NCBI GenBank assembly: GCA_027459565.1
Contig: DAIDIA010000191.1
Location: 1 to 13,867 of the forward strand
Reading direction: 5' to 3'
DNA length: 13,867 nucleotides
From: Acidimicrobiaceae bacterium
GTDB lineage: Bacteria; Actinomycetota; Acidimicrobiia; Acidimicrobiales; Bog-793
Shown: one piece after another, positions 6,910 to 13,867 of the stretch
How the letters are laid out: each line of letters begins with the position of its first letter
Position numbering within the stretch: position 1 is the first letter of the stretch
Made by a program: the position numbers and the translations under genes
The notes under the pieces: generated by a model
Told to the model about the DNA's origin: nothing
Seen by the model: the letters and a program-made list of their open reading frames with translations, nothing else
Databases searched by the model: none

Positions 6910-7785
6910 CTATGGTTCCGAGGGAGGCAGCATGTCGCCTTTGCGAAGGGCATCGGTAGCCACTTCGAGGAGCGCGCGTTCAACAACGAGTTCCGCAAGT
7001 GGCTGCGTCCGGATCTCGATGTCGATGGTTATCGCATTCGCGGTGACCTTTGATACCCCGAGAACCTTTGGCTCAGAGACAAGTTTCCCCTCAAGTGCCG
7101 GTTGTTTGACAGCCTCGCGAATCGCCTCGTCAAGAAGCGCCGTAGCCTCTGCAATGTCGACGTTCACCGCGATCTGCGCCTTGACGATCGCACGCGACCA
7201 ATGGCGTGCCTTGTTCCCGACCTTGAGGATCTGCCCGTTTGGTATGTACCACTCAGTACCATCGGCGTCGCGGAGTCGCGTCACCCTCAGCGAGACCTCG
7301 TCGACCTTTCCACTGATCTCGTTTATCACAACTACGTCGCCAATCCGGTACTGGTCTTCGATCAACATGAGGAATCCCGAGAGAAAGTCGCGAACCATTG
7401 ACTGTGCTCCGAAACCGATCGTCGCGCCAATGATCGTTGCTCCCGCGAGGAAGGGTGTGAGATTCAAACCAATTGTCGACAAGATGACAAAGACACCGAT
7501 GGCGTCGATGATGACTCGCCACAGATTGGCGACTATCCGCGAGACCGTGTCGATGCGACTCGCACGCGCGGGATCGGTGAGTGCTGTCCTTCTTCTCAGC
7601 CTCCCCAGAGTCTTTCGGATTGCTCGACCACCGAGTCGAGCCAGCAAGATGGTGCCGACGAGCAAGAGCACGACCGCCACCGGCTTGGCCAGGGTCGATT
7701 CGAGGTGTGCCGAGGTGCTCTTCGAGATTCCGAGCGCGTGAAAGAGGTTATAGAGATATCCGCTGCTCAGCGAAGCCGTTGGCAT
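6910..7785 (-). CDS. MscS-family mechanosensitive ion channel
   Basis: Inner-membrane channel that opens under membrane tension and releases solutes during hypo-osmotic shock. The 291-residue protein shows three hydrophobic segments (about 33-50, 88-108 and 112-135). The third has the Gly/Ala-rich pore-helix pattern (AGATIIGATIGFGAQS) followed by VRDFLSGFLMLIEDQYRIGD, the signature entry to the beta domain. WYIPNGQI (about 179-186) and the C-terminal alpha/beta domain (about 205-265) complete an MscS core close to E. coli MscS in length. ATG 7785 has no visible Shine-Dalgarno; an AAGAAT box ends 7 nt upstream. It starts divergently from rodA with only 20 bp between starts and is followed after 3 nt by the secreted hydrolase gene. 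Confidence 0.93.
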   Translation of the reverse strand: MPTASLSSGYLYNLFHALGISKSTSAHLESTLAKPVAVVLLLVGTILLARLGGRAIRKTLGRLRRRTALTDPARASRIDTVSRIVANLWRVIIDAIGVFVILSTIGLNLTPFLAGATIIGATIGFGAQSMVRDFLSGFLMLIEDQYRIGDVVVINEISGKVDEVSLRVTRLRDADGTEWYIPNGQILKVGNKARHWSRAIVKAQIAVNVDIAEATALLDEAIREAVKQPALEGKLVSEPKVLGVSKVTANAITIDIEIRTQPLAELVVERALLEVATDALRKGDMLPPSEP

Positions 7786-7791
7786 AACCGG

Positions 7792-7798
7792 TATTCTT
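7792..7798. promoter_or_regulatory. Overlapping divergent -10 boxes of mscS and rodA
   Basis: On the plus strand TATTCT (7792-7797) ends 8 nt before GTG 7806. On the minus strand AAGAAT (7798-7793) ends 7 nt before ATG 7785. The 20 bp between the two starts leaves no room for separate promoters or leaders, so a single two-way promoter making leaderless messages is the simplest reading. The minus-strand box deviates from TANNNT at its first base. Confidence 0.4.
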
Positions 7799-7805
7799 GC
7801 CGATT

Positions 7806-9011
7806 GTGAGCATCAAGCTGTTCGAGCAGGCCAAATACACTCGAGGTGCTCATTACGGAGGTGGCCGGCGCCCGCGCGAGGTCCTCGATGAGACGCTCGG
7901 GTTTCTCTCACGGTTGGATCTCTATCTTCTTGTGTCCACGGCAGTCCTCACGGTGATCGGGCTGCTCATGGTCTATTCGGCGACGCGGAACCTGATTCCG
8001 ACGGAGCCTTCGTATTACATCAAACGTCAGATTGTCTATGCGGTCGTGGGCTTTCTGGCGATGTGCTTCTTCATTGTCGTTGACTATCGACTCCTTCAGA
8101 GATTTACGAACCTGCTGTACGTCCTGGTGATTCTCTCTCTGCTCGCGGTTCGAGCCATCGGACATGCGTCGGGGTTCGGGAGTGCAGCAGGATCGGGAGG
8201 CGCAATCCGCGAGATTGCCCTTGGGCCGTTGGCGATACAACCATCGGAATTTGCGGTGCTTGTCGTGATTCTCGCGATCGCAAAGATCGTTGATGAACAC
8301 GTCGGGTCTTACACCCGCCAGGACTTGGCAAAGATGATTTTGATCGCAGCACTTCCGATGGGTCTCGTACTGATCCAACCTGACCTCGGAACCACGATCA
8401 TCGTCGCAGTCGTGCTCTTCACGCTTTTGACTGTCGCAGGCGTCCGCGCCCGTTACCTCCTTTCCGGACTCGCCCTCGCAGTTCTTCTCTTCTTCGCCTT
8501 CACGAGCCTTCATATCCTGCACAGTTATCAGCTGAGTCGCCTTACCGGGTTTTTGAATCAGGATTGCAACCTTGTTCAGAACTACAACCTGTGCATCTCA
8601 AAGACAGCGATCGGTGCGGGAGGATTTCGAGGCGCTGGTCTGTTTCAGGGGGCGTTCACCAATAACCAGTATGTGCCGGTGCAGTATGCGGACTTCATCT
8701 TCTCTGCAATTGGCGAACAGCTTGGTTTTCTCGGAAGTATCGCGGTGCTCATGGTTTTCGGTGTTCTCGCGTTTCGGATTTTTCGGGCAATCGGACGATC
8801 TGCTGACCGGTTCGGGCAGCTGATCTGTGCCGGCGTCCTCGCGTTCCTTGTCTTTTCGGTCTTCCAGAACATTGGTATGACGGTTGGTTTGATGCCGATC
8901 ACCGGCATTCCCCTTCCCTTTATCTCCTATGGCGGGTCTGCGCTGTTTGCTTTCTTTATTGCAGTCGGCCTTGTCGTCAACGTCGAGCGGAACGCTCCGG
9001 GTCGACGTTGA
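7806..9011 (+). CDS. rodA: SEDS-family peptidoglycan glycosyltransferase, RodA type
   Basis: Polytopic membrane enzyme that polymerises lipid II during cell-wall elongation, normally paired with a class B penicillin-binding protein. Numbered from TTG 7797, the landmarks are GLLMVYSAT (55-63), AIQPSEFA (147-154), IQPDLGTT (193-200), RLTGFLN (248-254), YADFIFSAIGEQLG with the catalytic Asp299, and MPITGIPLPFISYGGS (366-381). About ten hydrophobic segments follow a 39-residue cytoplasmic N terminus. The external catalytic loop holds Cys257 and Cys266, a possible disulfide. GTG 7806 is preferred because of the -10 box placement; TTG 7797 would add three residues. The sequence resembles the mreBCD-linked RodA of Streptomyces, but no mre or PBP2 gene is in the window. 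It is followed after 26 nt by the DUF151 gene. Confidence 0.93.
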   Translation: MSIKLFEQAKYTRGAHYGGGRRPREVLDETLGFLSRLDLYLLVSTAVLTVIGLLMVYSATRNLIPTEPSYYIKRQIVYAVVGFLAMCFFIVVDYRLLQRFTNLLYVLVILSLLAVRAIGHASGFGSAAGSGGAIREIALGPLAIQPSEFAVLVVILAIAKIVDEHVGSYTRQDLAKMILIAALPMGLVLIQPDLGTTIIVAVVLFTLLTVAGVRARYLLSGLALAVLLFFAFTSLHILHSYQLSRLTGFLNQDCNLVQNYNLCISKTAIGAGGFRGAGLFQGAFTNNQYVPVQYADFIFSAIGEQLGFLGSIAVLMVFGVLAFRIFRAIGRSADRFGQLICAGVLAFLVFSVFQNIGMTVGLMPITGIPLPFISYGGSALFAFFIAVGLVVNVERNAPGRR

Positions 9012-9027
9012 CCGAGGAACGGAACCC

Positions 9028-9030
9028 AGG
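9028..9030 (+). promoter_or_regulatory. Ribosome-binding site deciding the DUF151 gene start
   Basis: AGG within CCCAGG lies 7 nt before ATG 9038. This favours that start over TTG 9008, which would overlap the rodA stop, and over GTG 9032. Confidence 0.45.
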
Positions 9031-9037
9031 TGTGCCC

Positions 9038-9484
9038 ATGACAGATGATCTTGAGGCGACGGAAAACCCCCGACTATTCCTGCCCCTCTCGTTCGTCGAC
9101 GTCCGGATGCACCTTCCCTCGCAATATCCCGTGGTGACGCTTCAGGAGTTCGATGCTCCGCATCGCATCATCTCAATTCCCGTCGGTTTGGCAGAGGGAA
9201 CCGCAATCGCATACGCGGCCGAGTTGATCGAAACCCCGCGCCCGCTGACCCATGAACTGATGATCGACATCCTTGAGGCCTTCGGCGTCGAGGTCGTCAC
9301 GCTCCGGATCGTTGATTTCGTCTCGGGGAACTTCCGGGGAGAGATCGTGCTCTCTGGTCCCGAAGGTCAAAAGTCCCTGCCGTGTCGCGTTTCAGACGGG
9401 ATCGCGCTCTGTCTTCGTCAGCGACCGCCCGTACCCATCACTGCCTCACCCTCGGTGATCGACCAAGCGGGCGAGCCCGCATAA
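9038..9484 (+). CDS. Bifunctional nuclease family protein (DUF151/BFN)
   Basis: 148-residue cytoplasmic protein of the DUF151 family, named for plant nucleases with DNase and RNase activity; the role in bacteria is largely unassigned. Family marks are VVTLQEFDAPHRIISIPVG (about 32-50), TAIAYAAEL (55-63), the near-invariant RPLTHEL (68-74), a beta segment ending NFRGEIVL (98-105) and SDGIALCLR (119-127), a variant of the usual SDAIALALR. ATG 9038 gives a family-like N terminus. It lies 26 nt after rodA and is probably co-transcribed with it. Its last 67 bases run antisense through the 3' end of the second SEDS gene, so its tail after residue 127 is constrained by that gene and is probably not functionally conserved. 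Confidence 0.88.
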   Translation: MTDDLEATENPRLFLPLSFVDVRMHLPSQYPVVTLQEFDAPHRIISIPVGLAEGTAIAYAAELIETPRPLTHELMIDILEAFGVEVVTLRIVDFVSGNFRGEIVLSGPEGQKSLPCRVSDGIALCLRQRPPVPITASPSVIDQAGEPA

Positions 9485-10779
9485 TCAACTAATCGGTTGG
9501 ATTCGTCAGAGATCCGCATGATCAAGGCGACCAGCGCGTAATTGGCGACGAGCGAAGATCCCCCATAAGCCATGAATGGCAGCGTGACACCAGTAAGAGG
9601 CAGGAGGCGGACGACTCCGGCCATGATGAAAAACGCCTGAAAGCCAAAGGTAGCGACAAGGCCAAATGCGCAGAGCTTCGCGAACTCCCCACGCGCACGA
9701 AGCGCTGCGCGCATACCGGTCGCCACAATGATCATGTATGCAACGACAATCGCAGCCGCGCCAACGAGTCCGAGCTCTTCACCGATCGCGGCGAACACGA
9801 AGTCGCTGAATGAGTAAGGAACCGCCGCAGGATTTCCAAGGCCGAGCCCTGAACCCCCGAGACCGCCGCGGCCGAGTGCGAGGATTCCCTGAATCGGTTG
9901 AAACCCGGCTCCGCTCGGATCTTTCCACGGATCGAGCCAAACGGTGATCCGGCTGTTCACCTGGCCGAGAAGATGACTTGCAGCGAATGTCGCGAGCGCG
10001 AAAAGGGCGAGCCCTATGGCGAGATAGGTCCATCGCCCTGTCGTAACCCAGAGCATTGTGAGAAAGACAACAAACAAGATCAATGAGAAGCCGACGTCAT
10101 GTTCACCAAGGATGATCATCAAAGAGAGAGCGCCTGCAACCGCGATCGGAAGAAATGCCCGCATGTCGGGGAACAGTCGGTTGCCGACCCGTCTGGTAGG
10201 CAGCGTAAGGAGCTCGCGCTTCTCAATGAAATACGAGGAAAAGAAGATCACCAGGAGGATCTTGGCAATCTCGATCGGCTGAAACTCGAGTGAATGGAAA
10301 TGTACCCAGAGTCGCGCTCCGTTTGTGCTCTTTCCAATTACCGGAATCAGAGGAGATACGAGGAGTCCAAGGGCGAGAAAGAGAACGATATAGCGGAAGC
10401 GCTCAAGATCGCTCACCCGTTTTACGCGAGCGACGACGAATCCGTAGAGAAGAAGGCCGAGGACGGTCCATGCAATCTGTTGTCCCGCGTAACCGGAATC
10501 GATTCGACTGATGATGACGTAGCCAATCCCGTTCAGCACCAGCACGACCGGCATCAGCACGCCGTCGGCGTCGGGTGCGTATCGCCGATTGATCACCTGC
10601 ATGTAAATTGCGGCGCCGATAAGTCCTGCGAGAAAAAGCATCGACCGATGTGGGAGAGAATTCGATTTGGAGAGCGAGACGAGAACAAGGGCGCAGAAGA
10701 CGACGATCGTTCCCACGAAGAGGAGCCCAAGTTCGCTTCGGCGCCTCGGGTTTGTGAACAGCGCAGAAAGATAGCCCAT
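9418..10779 (-). CDS. SEDS-family FtsW/RodA protein, mycobacterial RodA-like
   Basis: Second SEDS glycosyltransferase of the window, 453 residues, with about eleven to twelve hydrophobic segments. Numbered from GTG 10782, key blocks are FQPIEIAKILLVIFF (167-181), EKRELLTLP (187-195), WLDPWKDPSGAGFQ (282-295), FSDFVFAAIGEELG with catalytic Asp327, and LTGVTLPFMAYGGSS (396-410). The N-terminal RRRSEL segment, two extra membrane spans before the QP motif and the FQPxEIAKILL...EKRELL region match the actinobacterial RodA type (M. tuberculosis Rv0017c), which usually sits with pbpA and pknA/B; none of those is here. Acidic ILGEHDVG replaces the more usual EKDLG. ATG 10779 or GTG 10782 may initiate; neither has a Shine-Dalgarno. 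It starts divergently from ppk1 and converges with the DUF151 gene. Confidence 0.9.
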   Translation of the reverse strand: MGYLSALFTNPRRRSELGLLFVGTIVVFCALVLVSLSKSNSLPHRSMLFLAGLIGAAIYMQVINRRYAPDADGVLMPVVLVLNGIGYVIISRIDSGYAGQQIAWTVLGLLLYGFVVARVKRVSDLERFRYIVLFLALGLLVSPLIPVIGKSTNGARLWVHFHSLEFQPIEIAKILLVIFFSSYFIEKRELLTLPTRRVGNRLFPDMRAFLPIAVAGALSLMIILGEHDVGFSLILFVVFLTMLWVTTGRWTYLAIGLALFALATFAASHLLGQVNSRITVWLDPWKDPSGAGFQPIQGILALGRGGLGGSGLGLGNPAAVPYSFSDFVFAAIGEELGLVGAAAIVVAYMIIVATGMRAALRARGEFAKLCAFGLVATFGFQAFFIMAGVVRLLPLTGVTLPFMAYGGSSLVANYALVALIMRISDESNRLVDYAGSPAWSITEGEAVMGTGGR

Positions 10780-10790
10780 CACGGACGCAT

Positions 10791-10796
10791 ACCCTA
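10791..10796 (-). promoter_or_regulatory. Putative -10 box of the second SEDS gene
   Basis: TAGGGT on the minus strand matches TANNNT and ends 8 nt before GTG 10782 (11 nt before ATG 10779), predicting a very short or absent leader. It lies in the 58-bp gap shared with divergent ppk1. No convincing -35 was found. Confidence 0.35.
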
Positions 10797-10825
10797 GTGG
10801 ACAACCATTGTTGGATCACTCCAGC

Positions 10826-10831
10826 TAGCCT
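10826..10831 (+). promoter_or_regulatory. Putative -10 box for a leaderless ppk1 transcript
   Basis: TAGCCT ends six bases before the GTG start at 10838, and no Shine-Dalgarno is visible between them. The spacing predicts transcription starting at, or within a base or two of, the start codon. Confidence 0.45.
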
Positions 10832-10837
10832 AAGAGC

Positions 10838-13015
10838 GTGACCAGCGCCAATGACAGTGACAGCGGGCATTTGGCCGAGGATGCAAACTTCGCGAATCCC
10901 GCGGAATTCGGGTGCCAGCGTTTTTTCAACCGCGAACTTTCTTGGCTCGATTTTGCGAACCGACTTCTGGATCTCGCGAGTGATGTTCAGCTCCCTGCGC
11001 TCGAGCGGGTCAAATTCCTCGCGATCTTCGCCTCCGGCCTCGATGAGTTCTTTCAGGTGCGTGTTGCGGGATTGAAAGATCAGCTTGCTGCAGGAGTGCG
11101 CGCACTGGCCTCGGACGGTCTGAGCGTTCCACAGCAACTTGCGGAGATTCGCCGGTATGCAATCGAGTTGAGCAAACGTCATTCAGATCTCTTTCGCAGC
11201 TGCATTGAGGATGATCTCGTTCCGAAGGGGATCCTGATCATCAAATACGAGGATCTCAATGAGCAGGATCGGGCTGAACTGGTCGAGATATTCTTCCGCG
11301 AGATATACCCCGTCCTCACCCCGCTCGCCGTTGATCCAGGACATCCGTTCCCATATATTTCGAATCTTTCACTGAATCTTGCAGTCACGGTGGAAGATAC
11401 CGGAACGGGGGAGCGGAGATTTGCGCGGGTAAAGGTCCCGCCACTTCTCAACCGCTTTGTTGCGCTCGGGGATGGGCATCGGTTTGTCCTGCTCGAAGAC
11501 GTCATCGAACACAATCTCCAGGCGCTGTTTCCCGCAATGCGAATCGGGGCGACGCACACCTTTCGCGTCACGCGCAACGCGGACATTGACTTTGGCGACA
11601 ATGAGGCCGATGACCTTCTTGCGGCGGTTGAGACGGAATTGCGCCGCCGGCGATTCGGACGGGCCGTGCGACTTGAGATCGACTCTTCGATGCCTGCGGA
11701 GGTCATCCACCTGCTTCTTGACGAGCTTGAACTCGGATTCGAAGACCTCTACCGCTGTGAAGCCCCGATCGATCTGGCGCAACTCTGGTCGCTGCTCGCC
11801 ATTGATCGCCCAGACCTGAAAGAGCCGGTGTGGACACCCGTGACTCCGGCAATTCTGAGTATCTCGGACGAATCGGTCGACATATTTGCAATTCTTCGCA
11901 ATCGTGACATTCTGCTGCACTATCCATATGACTCCTTCGAAACCTCCTTCGAGGCGTTCATTCTCCAGGCCGCGAACGATCCCGATGTGCTCGCTATAAA
12001 ACAGACGCTGTATCGCACCTCAGGCGAGGCGAGCTTCGTGTCAGCGCTGGCGAGGGCAGCCGAAGAGGGAAAGCAGGTCGCGACCCTTATCGAACTCACT
12101 GCTCGGTTTGACGAACAGCGCAATATCTCCTGGGCGCGACATCTCGAGCAGTCCGGCGCGCACGTGGTGTACGGCGTCATGGGTCTCAAAACTCATGCAA
12201 AGACGACGCTCGTCGTTCGGAGGGAGGTGGATGGAATTCGGCGATACTGCCATATCGGCACGGGAAACTACAACGCCGACACAGCTCGAAATTACGAGGA
12301 CCTCGGAATTCTCACCTCGAATGAGGTTATCGGTGCCGATCTGACGAACCTCTTCAACCACCTCACGGGCTTCTCAAGACCGCCCGCGACGGAGAGCATT
12401 ATTCTCGCTCCGAATCGATTCCGACCCTGGGTTCTTGAGCAGATCGCGAATCAAGCAGCATTCGGAGAGGCTGGCAATATCGCGATAAAGGTCAACGGCT
12501 TGACCGATGCCGAGGTGATCGACGCTCTCTACGCGGCCTCGAAGGCTGGGTCTCGGATTGCGCTCATTGTGCGGGCAATGTGCTGCCTGCGACCCGAAGT
12601 GAGGGGACTTTCGGAGAACATCACGGTACGATCCATCGTGGGGCGCTTTCTCGAGCATTCGCGGGTCTACAGATTCGGTCACCCGCAGCCTGGCCATCGG
12701 GGTCTGGAGGAGGCGCGCTCGGTCTCCACGGACAACCCCGCAAGGTATTTCATTGGCTCCGGGGATCTCATGGAACGTAACCTCAATGGTCGCATTGAGG
12801 CATTTGTGCCAGTAACCGATCCCGACCTGTGCCTTCGTCTGGAGGACGTTCTCTCGATGAACCTTGACGACGATATGAATGCGTGGCAGCTCCGGGCCGA
12901 TGGCTCATGGATCCGCGTTCCTACCGCGCTTGGGTTCTCAGCTCGCAGACGATTCGAAACCCTTGCCCTCGAGCGCGGAAAGCGCCGCTGGGGAGCTGAG
13001 ACACCTATTCTCTAG
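10838..13015 (+). CDS. ppk1: Polyphosphate kinase 1
   Basis: Reversibly transfers the ATP gamma-phosphate onto inorganic polyphosphate; membrane-associated in many bacteria. The 725-residue protein has the PPK1 domain order. The N domain begins RFFNRELSWLDFANR (about 28-42). The head domain covers about 130-330 and contains HPFPYISNLSLNLAV. The two phospholipase-D-like C domains follow. His453 in GLKTHAK aligns with E. coli His435, the phosphorylated catalytic residue, and His607 in FLEHSRVY aligns with His592; CHIGTGNYN (472-479) and MCCLRP are further signatures. All expected catalytic residues are present and the length is normal. GTG 10838 is preferred because of the -10 box six bases upstream and the short tail before the N domain. 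ppx follows after 2 nt, giving a synthesis/degradation operon. Confidence 0.97.
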   Translation: MTSANDSDSGHLAEDANFANPAEFGCQRFFNRELSWLDFANRLLDLASDVQLPALERVKFLAIFASGLDEFFQVRVAGLKDQLAAGVRALASDGLSVPQQLAEIRRYAIELSKRHSDLFRSCIEDDLVPKGILIIKYEDLNEQDRAELVEIFFREIYPVLTPLAVDPGHPFPYISNLSLNLAVTVEDTGTGERRFARVKVPPLLNRFVALGDGHRFVLLEDVIEHNLQALFPAMRIGATHTFRVTRNADIDFGDNEADDLLAAVETELRRRRFGRAVRLEIDSSMPAEVIHLLLDELELGFEDLYRCEAPIDLAQLWSLLAIDRPDLKEPVWTPVTPAILSISDESVDIFAILRNRDILLHYPYDSFETSFEAFILQAANDPDVLAIKQTLYRTSGEASFVSALARAAEEGKQVATLIELTARFDEQRNISWARHLEQSGAHVVYGVMGLKTHAKTTLVVRREVDGIRRYCHIGTGNYNADTARNYEDLGILTSNEVIGADLTNLFNHLTGFSRPPATESIILAPNRFRPWVLEQIANQAAFGEAGNIAIKVNGLTDAEVIDALYAASKAGSRIALIVRAMCCLRPEVRGLSENITVRSIVGRFLEHSRVYRFGHPQPGHRGLEEARSVSTDNPARYFIGSGDLMERNLNGRIEAFVPVTDPDLCLRLEDVLSMNLDDDMNAWQLRADGSWIRVPTALGFSARRRFETLALERGKRRWGAETPIL
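13006..13011 (+). promoter_or_regulatory. Possible internal -10 box for ppx
   Basis: TATTCT inside the last codons of ppk1 ends exactly six bases before the ppx GTG. There is no Shine-Dalgarno at a usable distance; the nearest GGAG is about 22 nt upstream. It may give ppx a leaderless message of its own in addition to read-through from ppk1. Confidence 0.35.
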
Positions 13016-13017
13016 CT

Positions 13018-13867
13018 GTGCGCATTGCCGCGTTTGATCTCGGAAGTAATTCATTTCACATGATTCTCGTCGAGACGCGCCCGGATGGGAGTTTTGTCTC
13101 CATCGCAAAGGAGCGCGAGATGCTCCGTCTCGGTGATCTTGTCGCGCGTACAGGTGAACTCGGCAGTGTGGGCCGTGAACGAGCCTTTGAGGTGATACGA
13201 AGATTCAAGACGATTGCCGATACACACAAGACGGACCAGATCGTTGCAGTCGGGACCTCTGCCCTCCGCGAGGCACGCGATGGTTCGATGTTTGTCGATA
13301 CCGTGCGACGAAAACTCGGCCTGACGATTCATATCATTGATGGCATACAAGAGGCGGCGACGATATTCAACGCGATTCGCGAGAGTGTTGTGCTGGATCC
13401 ATCACCGGCTCTCGCTCTTGACCTCGGCGGTGGAAGCCTTGAGCTGATGATGGGGGATGCGGCCGGTCTTGCATTCGCAGCGAGTGTGAAGCTCGGCGTC
13501 GGGCGCCTTACCTCCATGTTCTTCGAGGGCGATCCACCAACAGAGTCGGAACTCTCTCGCGCACGAACCTATATCGAGCAAGAACTTGACCCGGTTCTTA
13601 CGGAGCTTGCGGAGTACGAACCCAAGCTTCTGATTGGCTCCTCCGGGACCTTCATTGCAATCGCTTCCATTGCGGCGACGATGCGCGATGGCTCCGAACC
13701 GGATCACATCAATCACCTGACCGTCTCGTACGAGGACATCATCTACGCCTCTAAGCGTGTCTTGACAGAGACAAGAGCGAATCGAGCGAAGATCCGAGGG
13801 ACCGACGCGCGACGAGCCGAACTTCTCCCCGCTGGTTTCCTTGTACTCATACACATCATGGAACGAC
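13018..13867 (+). CDS. ppx: Ppx/GppA family exopolyphosphatase, 3'-truncated by window edge
   Basis: Sugar-kinase/Hsp70-fold phosphatase that removes terminal phosphates from polyphosphate (PPX) or hydrolyses pppGpp (GppA). The frame is open from GTG 13018 to the window end, giving 283 codons. RIAAFDLGSNSFHMILVE (2-19) is the first phosphate-binding motif. GTSALREARDG follows in the N-terminal lobe. DLGGGSLEL (135-143) is the second phosphate motif and GSSGTFIAIASI a later one. DGIQEAATIF (108-117) aligns with the segment carrying the catalytic glutamate, with Gln111-Glu112 where E. coli PPX has Glu-Glu. Adjacency to ppk1 (2-nt gap) favours a polyphosphatase over a pure pppGpp enzyme. Whether it is a short actinobacterial type or has a C-terminal HD extension cannot be seen. 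Confidence 0.93.
   Translation, partial: MRIAAFDLGSNSFHMILVETRPDGSFVSIAKEREMLRLGDLVARTGELGSVGRERAFEVIRRFKTIADTHKTDQIVAVGTSALREARDGSMFVDTVRRKLGLTIHIIDGIQEAATIFNAIRESVVLDPSPALALDLGGGSLELMMGDAAGLAFAASVKLGVGRLTSMFFEGDPPTESELSRARTYIEQELDPVLTELAEYEPKLLIGSSGTFIAIASIAATMRDGSEPDHINHLTVSYEDIIYASKRVLTETRANRAKIRGTDARRAELLPAGFLVLIHIMER

Noticed and set aside
6863..7741. Plus-strand open frame of 292 codons
   Set aside because: Mirror frame of mscS, whose pore-helix and beta-domain motifs are clear on the minus strand; the plus-strand product is Ser/Arg-rich without motifs.
7857..7861. Strong GGAGG motif inside the 5' end of rodA
   Set aside because: No in-frame ATG, GTG or TTG follows at a usable distance, so it does not indicate a later rodA start.
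10803..10814. Short inverted repeat CAAC-CATT-GTTG in the ppk1/SEDS divergent gap
   Set aside because: Only four paired bases; expected by chance and not enough to call an operator such as a Pho box.
10403..11182. Minus-strand open frame of 259 codons across the ppk1/SEDS divergent region
   Set aside because: Crosses both real gene starts and is antisense to the conserved PPK1 N domain; its translation matches nothing.

Overview
The window is a dense, GC-rich stretch of bacterial chromosome with almost no intergenic space. It probably comes from an actinobacterium, perhaps the class Acidimicrobiia. The clues are: a deazaflavin (F420)-type nitroreductase-family gene; two SEDS proteins, one resembling the mycobacterial RodA type and one the RodA type linked to mreBCD in Streptomyces; frequent GTG starts; and several starts that look leaderless behind TANNNT boxes. 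The phylum is a reasonable guess and the class is weak. I see no tRNA, rRNA, CRISPR, insertion sequence or phage gene.

Left block (1-3592, + strand): the 3' four-fifths of alaS, then ruvX overlapping it by 4 nt, then aroE. This is the actinobacterial alaS-ruvX-mltG-aroE order, but mltG is absent: only 19 nt separate ruvX from aroE. A perfect 18-bp palindrome marks the convergent junction after aroE.

Middle block (3620-7785, - strand): read in its own direction, this begins with an MscS-type mechanosensitive channel and a secreted alpha/beta hydrolase. A 51-nt gap follows, then an amidase-signature enzyme, a small SRPBCC protein and a DDN-like deazaflavin-dependent oxidoreductase. The last three are tightly packed and look like a small accessory metabolic operon of unknown substrate.

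Right block (7806-13867): a RodA-type SEDS glycosyltransferase and a DUF151 bifunctional-nuclease-family protein run on the + strand. They converge on a second, distinct SEDS protein on the - strand, with 67 bp of tail-to-tail coding overlap. Divergent from the second SEDS gene lies ppk1, followed after 2 nt by ppx/gppA, which runs off the window. Together they form a polyphosphate synthesis/degradation pair.

Most of the content is housekeeping: translation, Holliday-junction or rRNA processing, the shikimate pathway, cell-wall elongation and polyphosphate. I see no clear undescribed multi-gene system. The points most worth a second look are the lost mltG, the compact mscS/rodA divergent start region with overlapping -10 boxes, the run of leaderless-looking starts, the two SEDS genes without a partner transpeptidase, and the amidase/SRPBCC/DDN trio.
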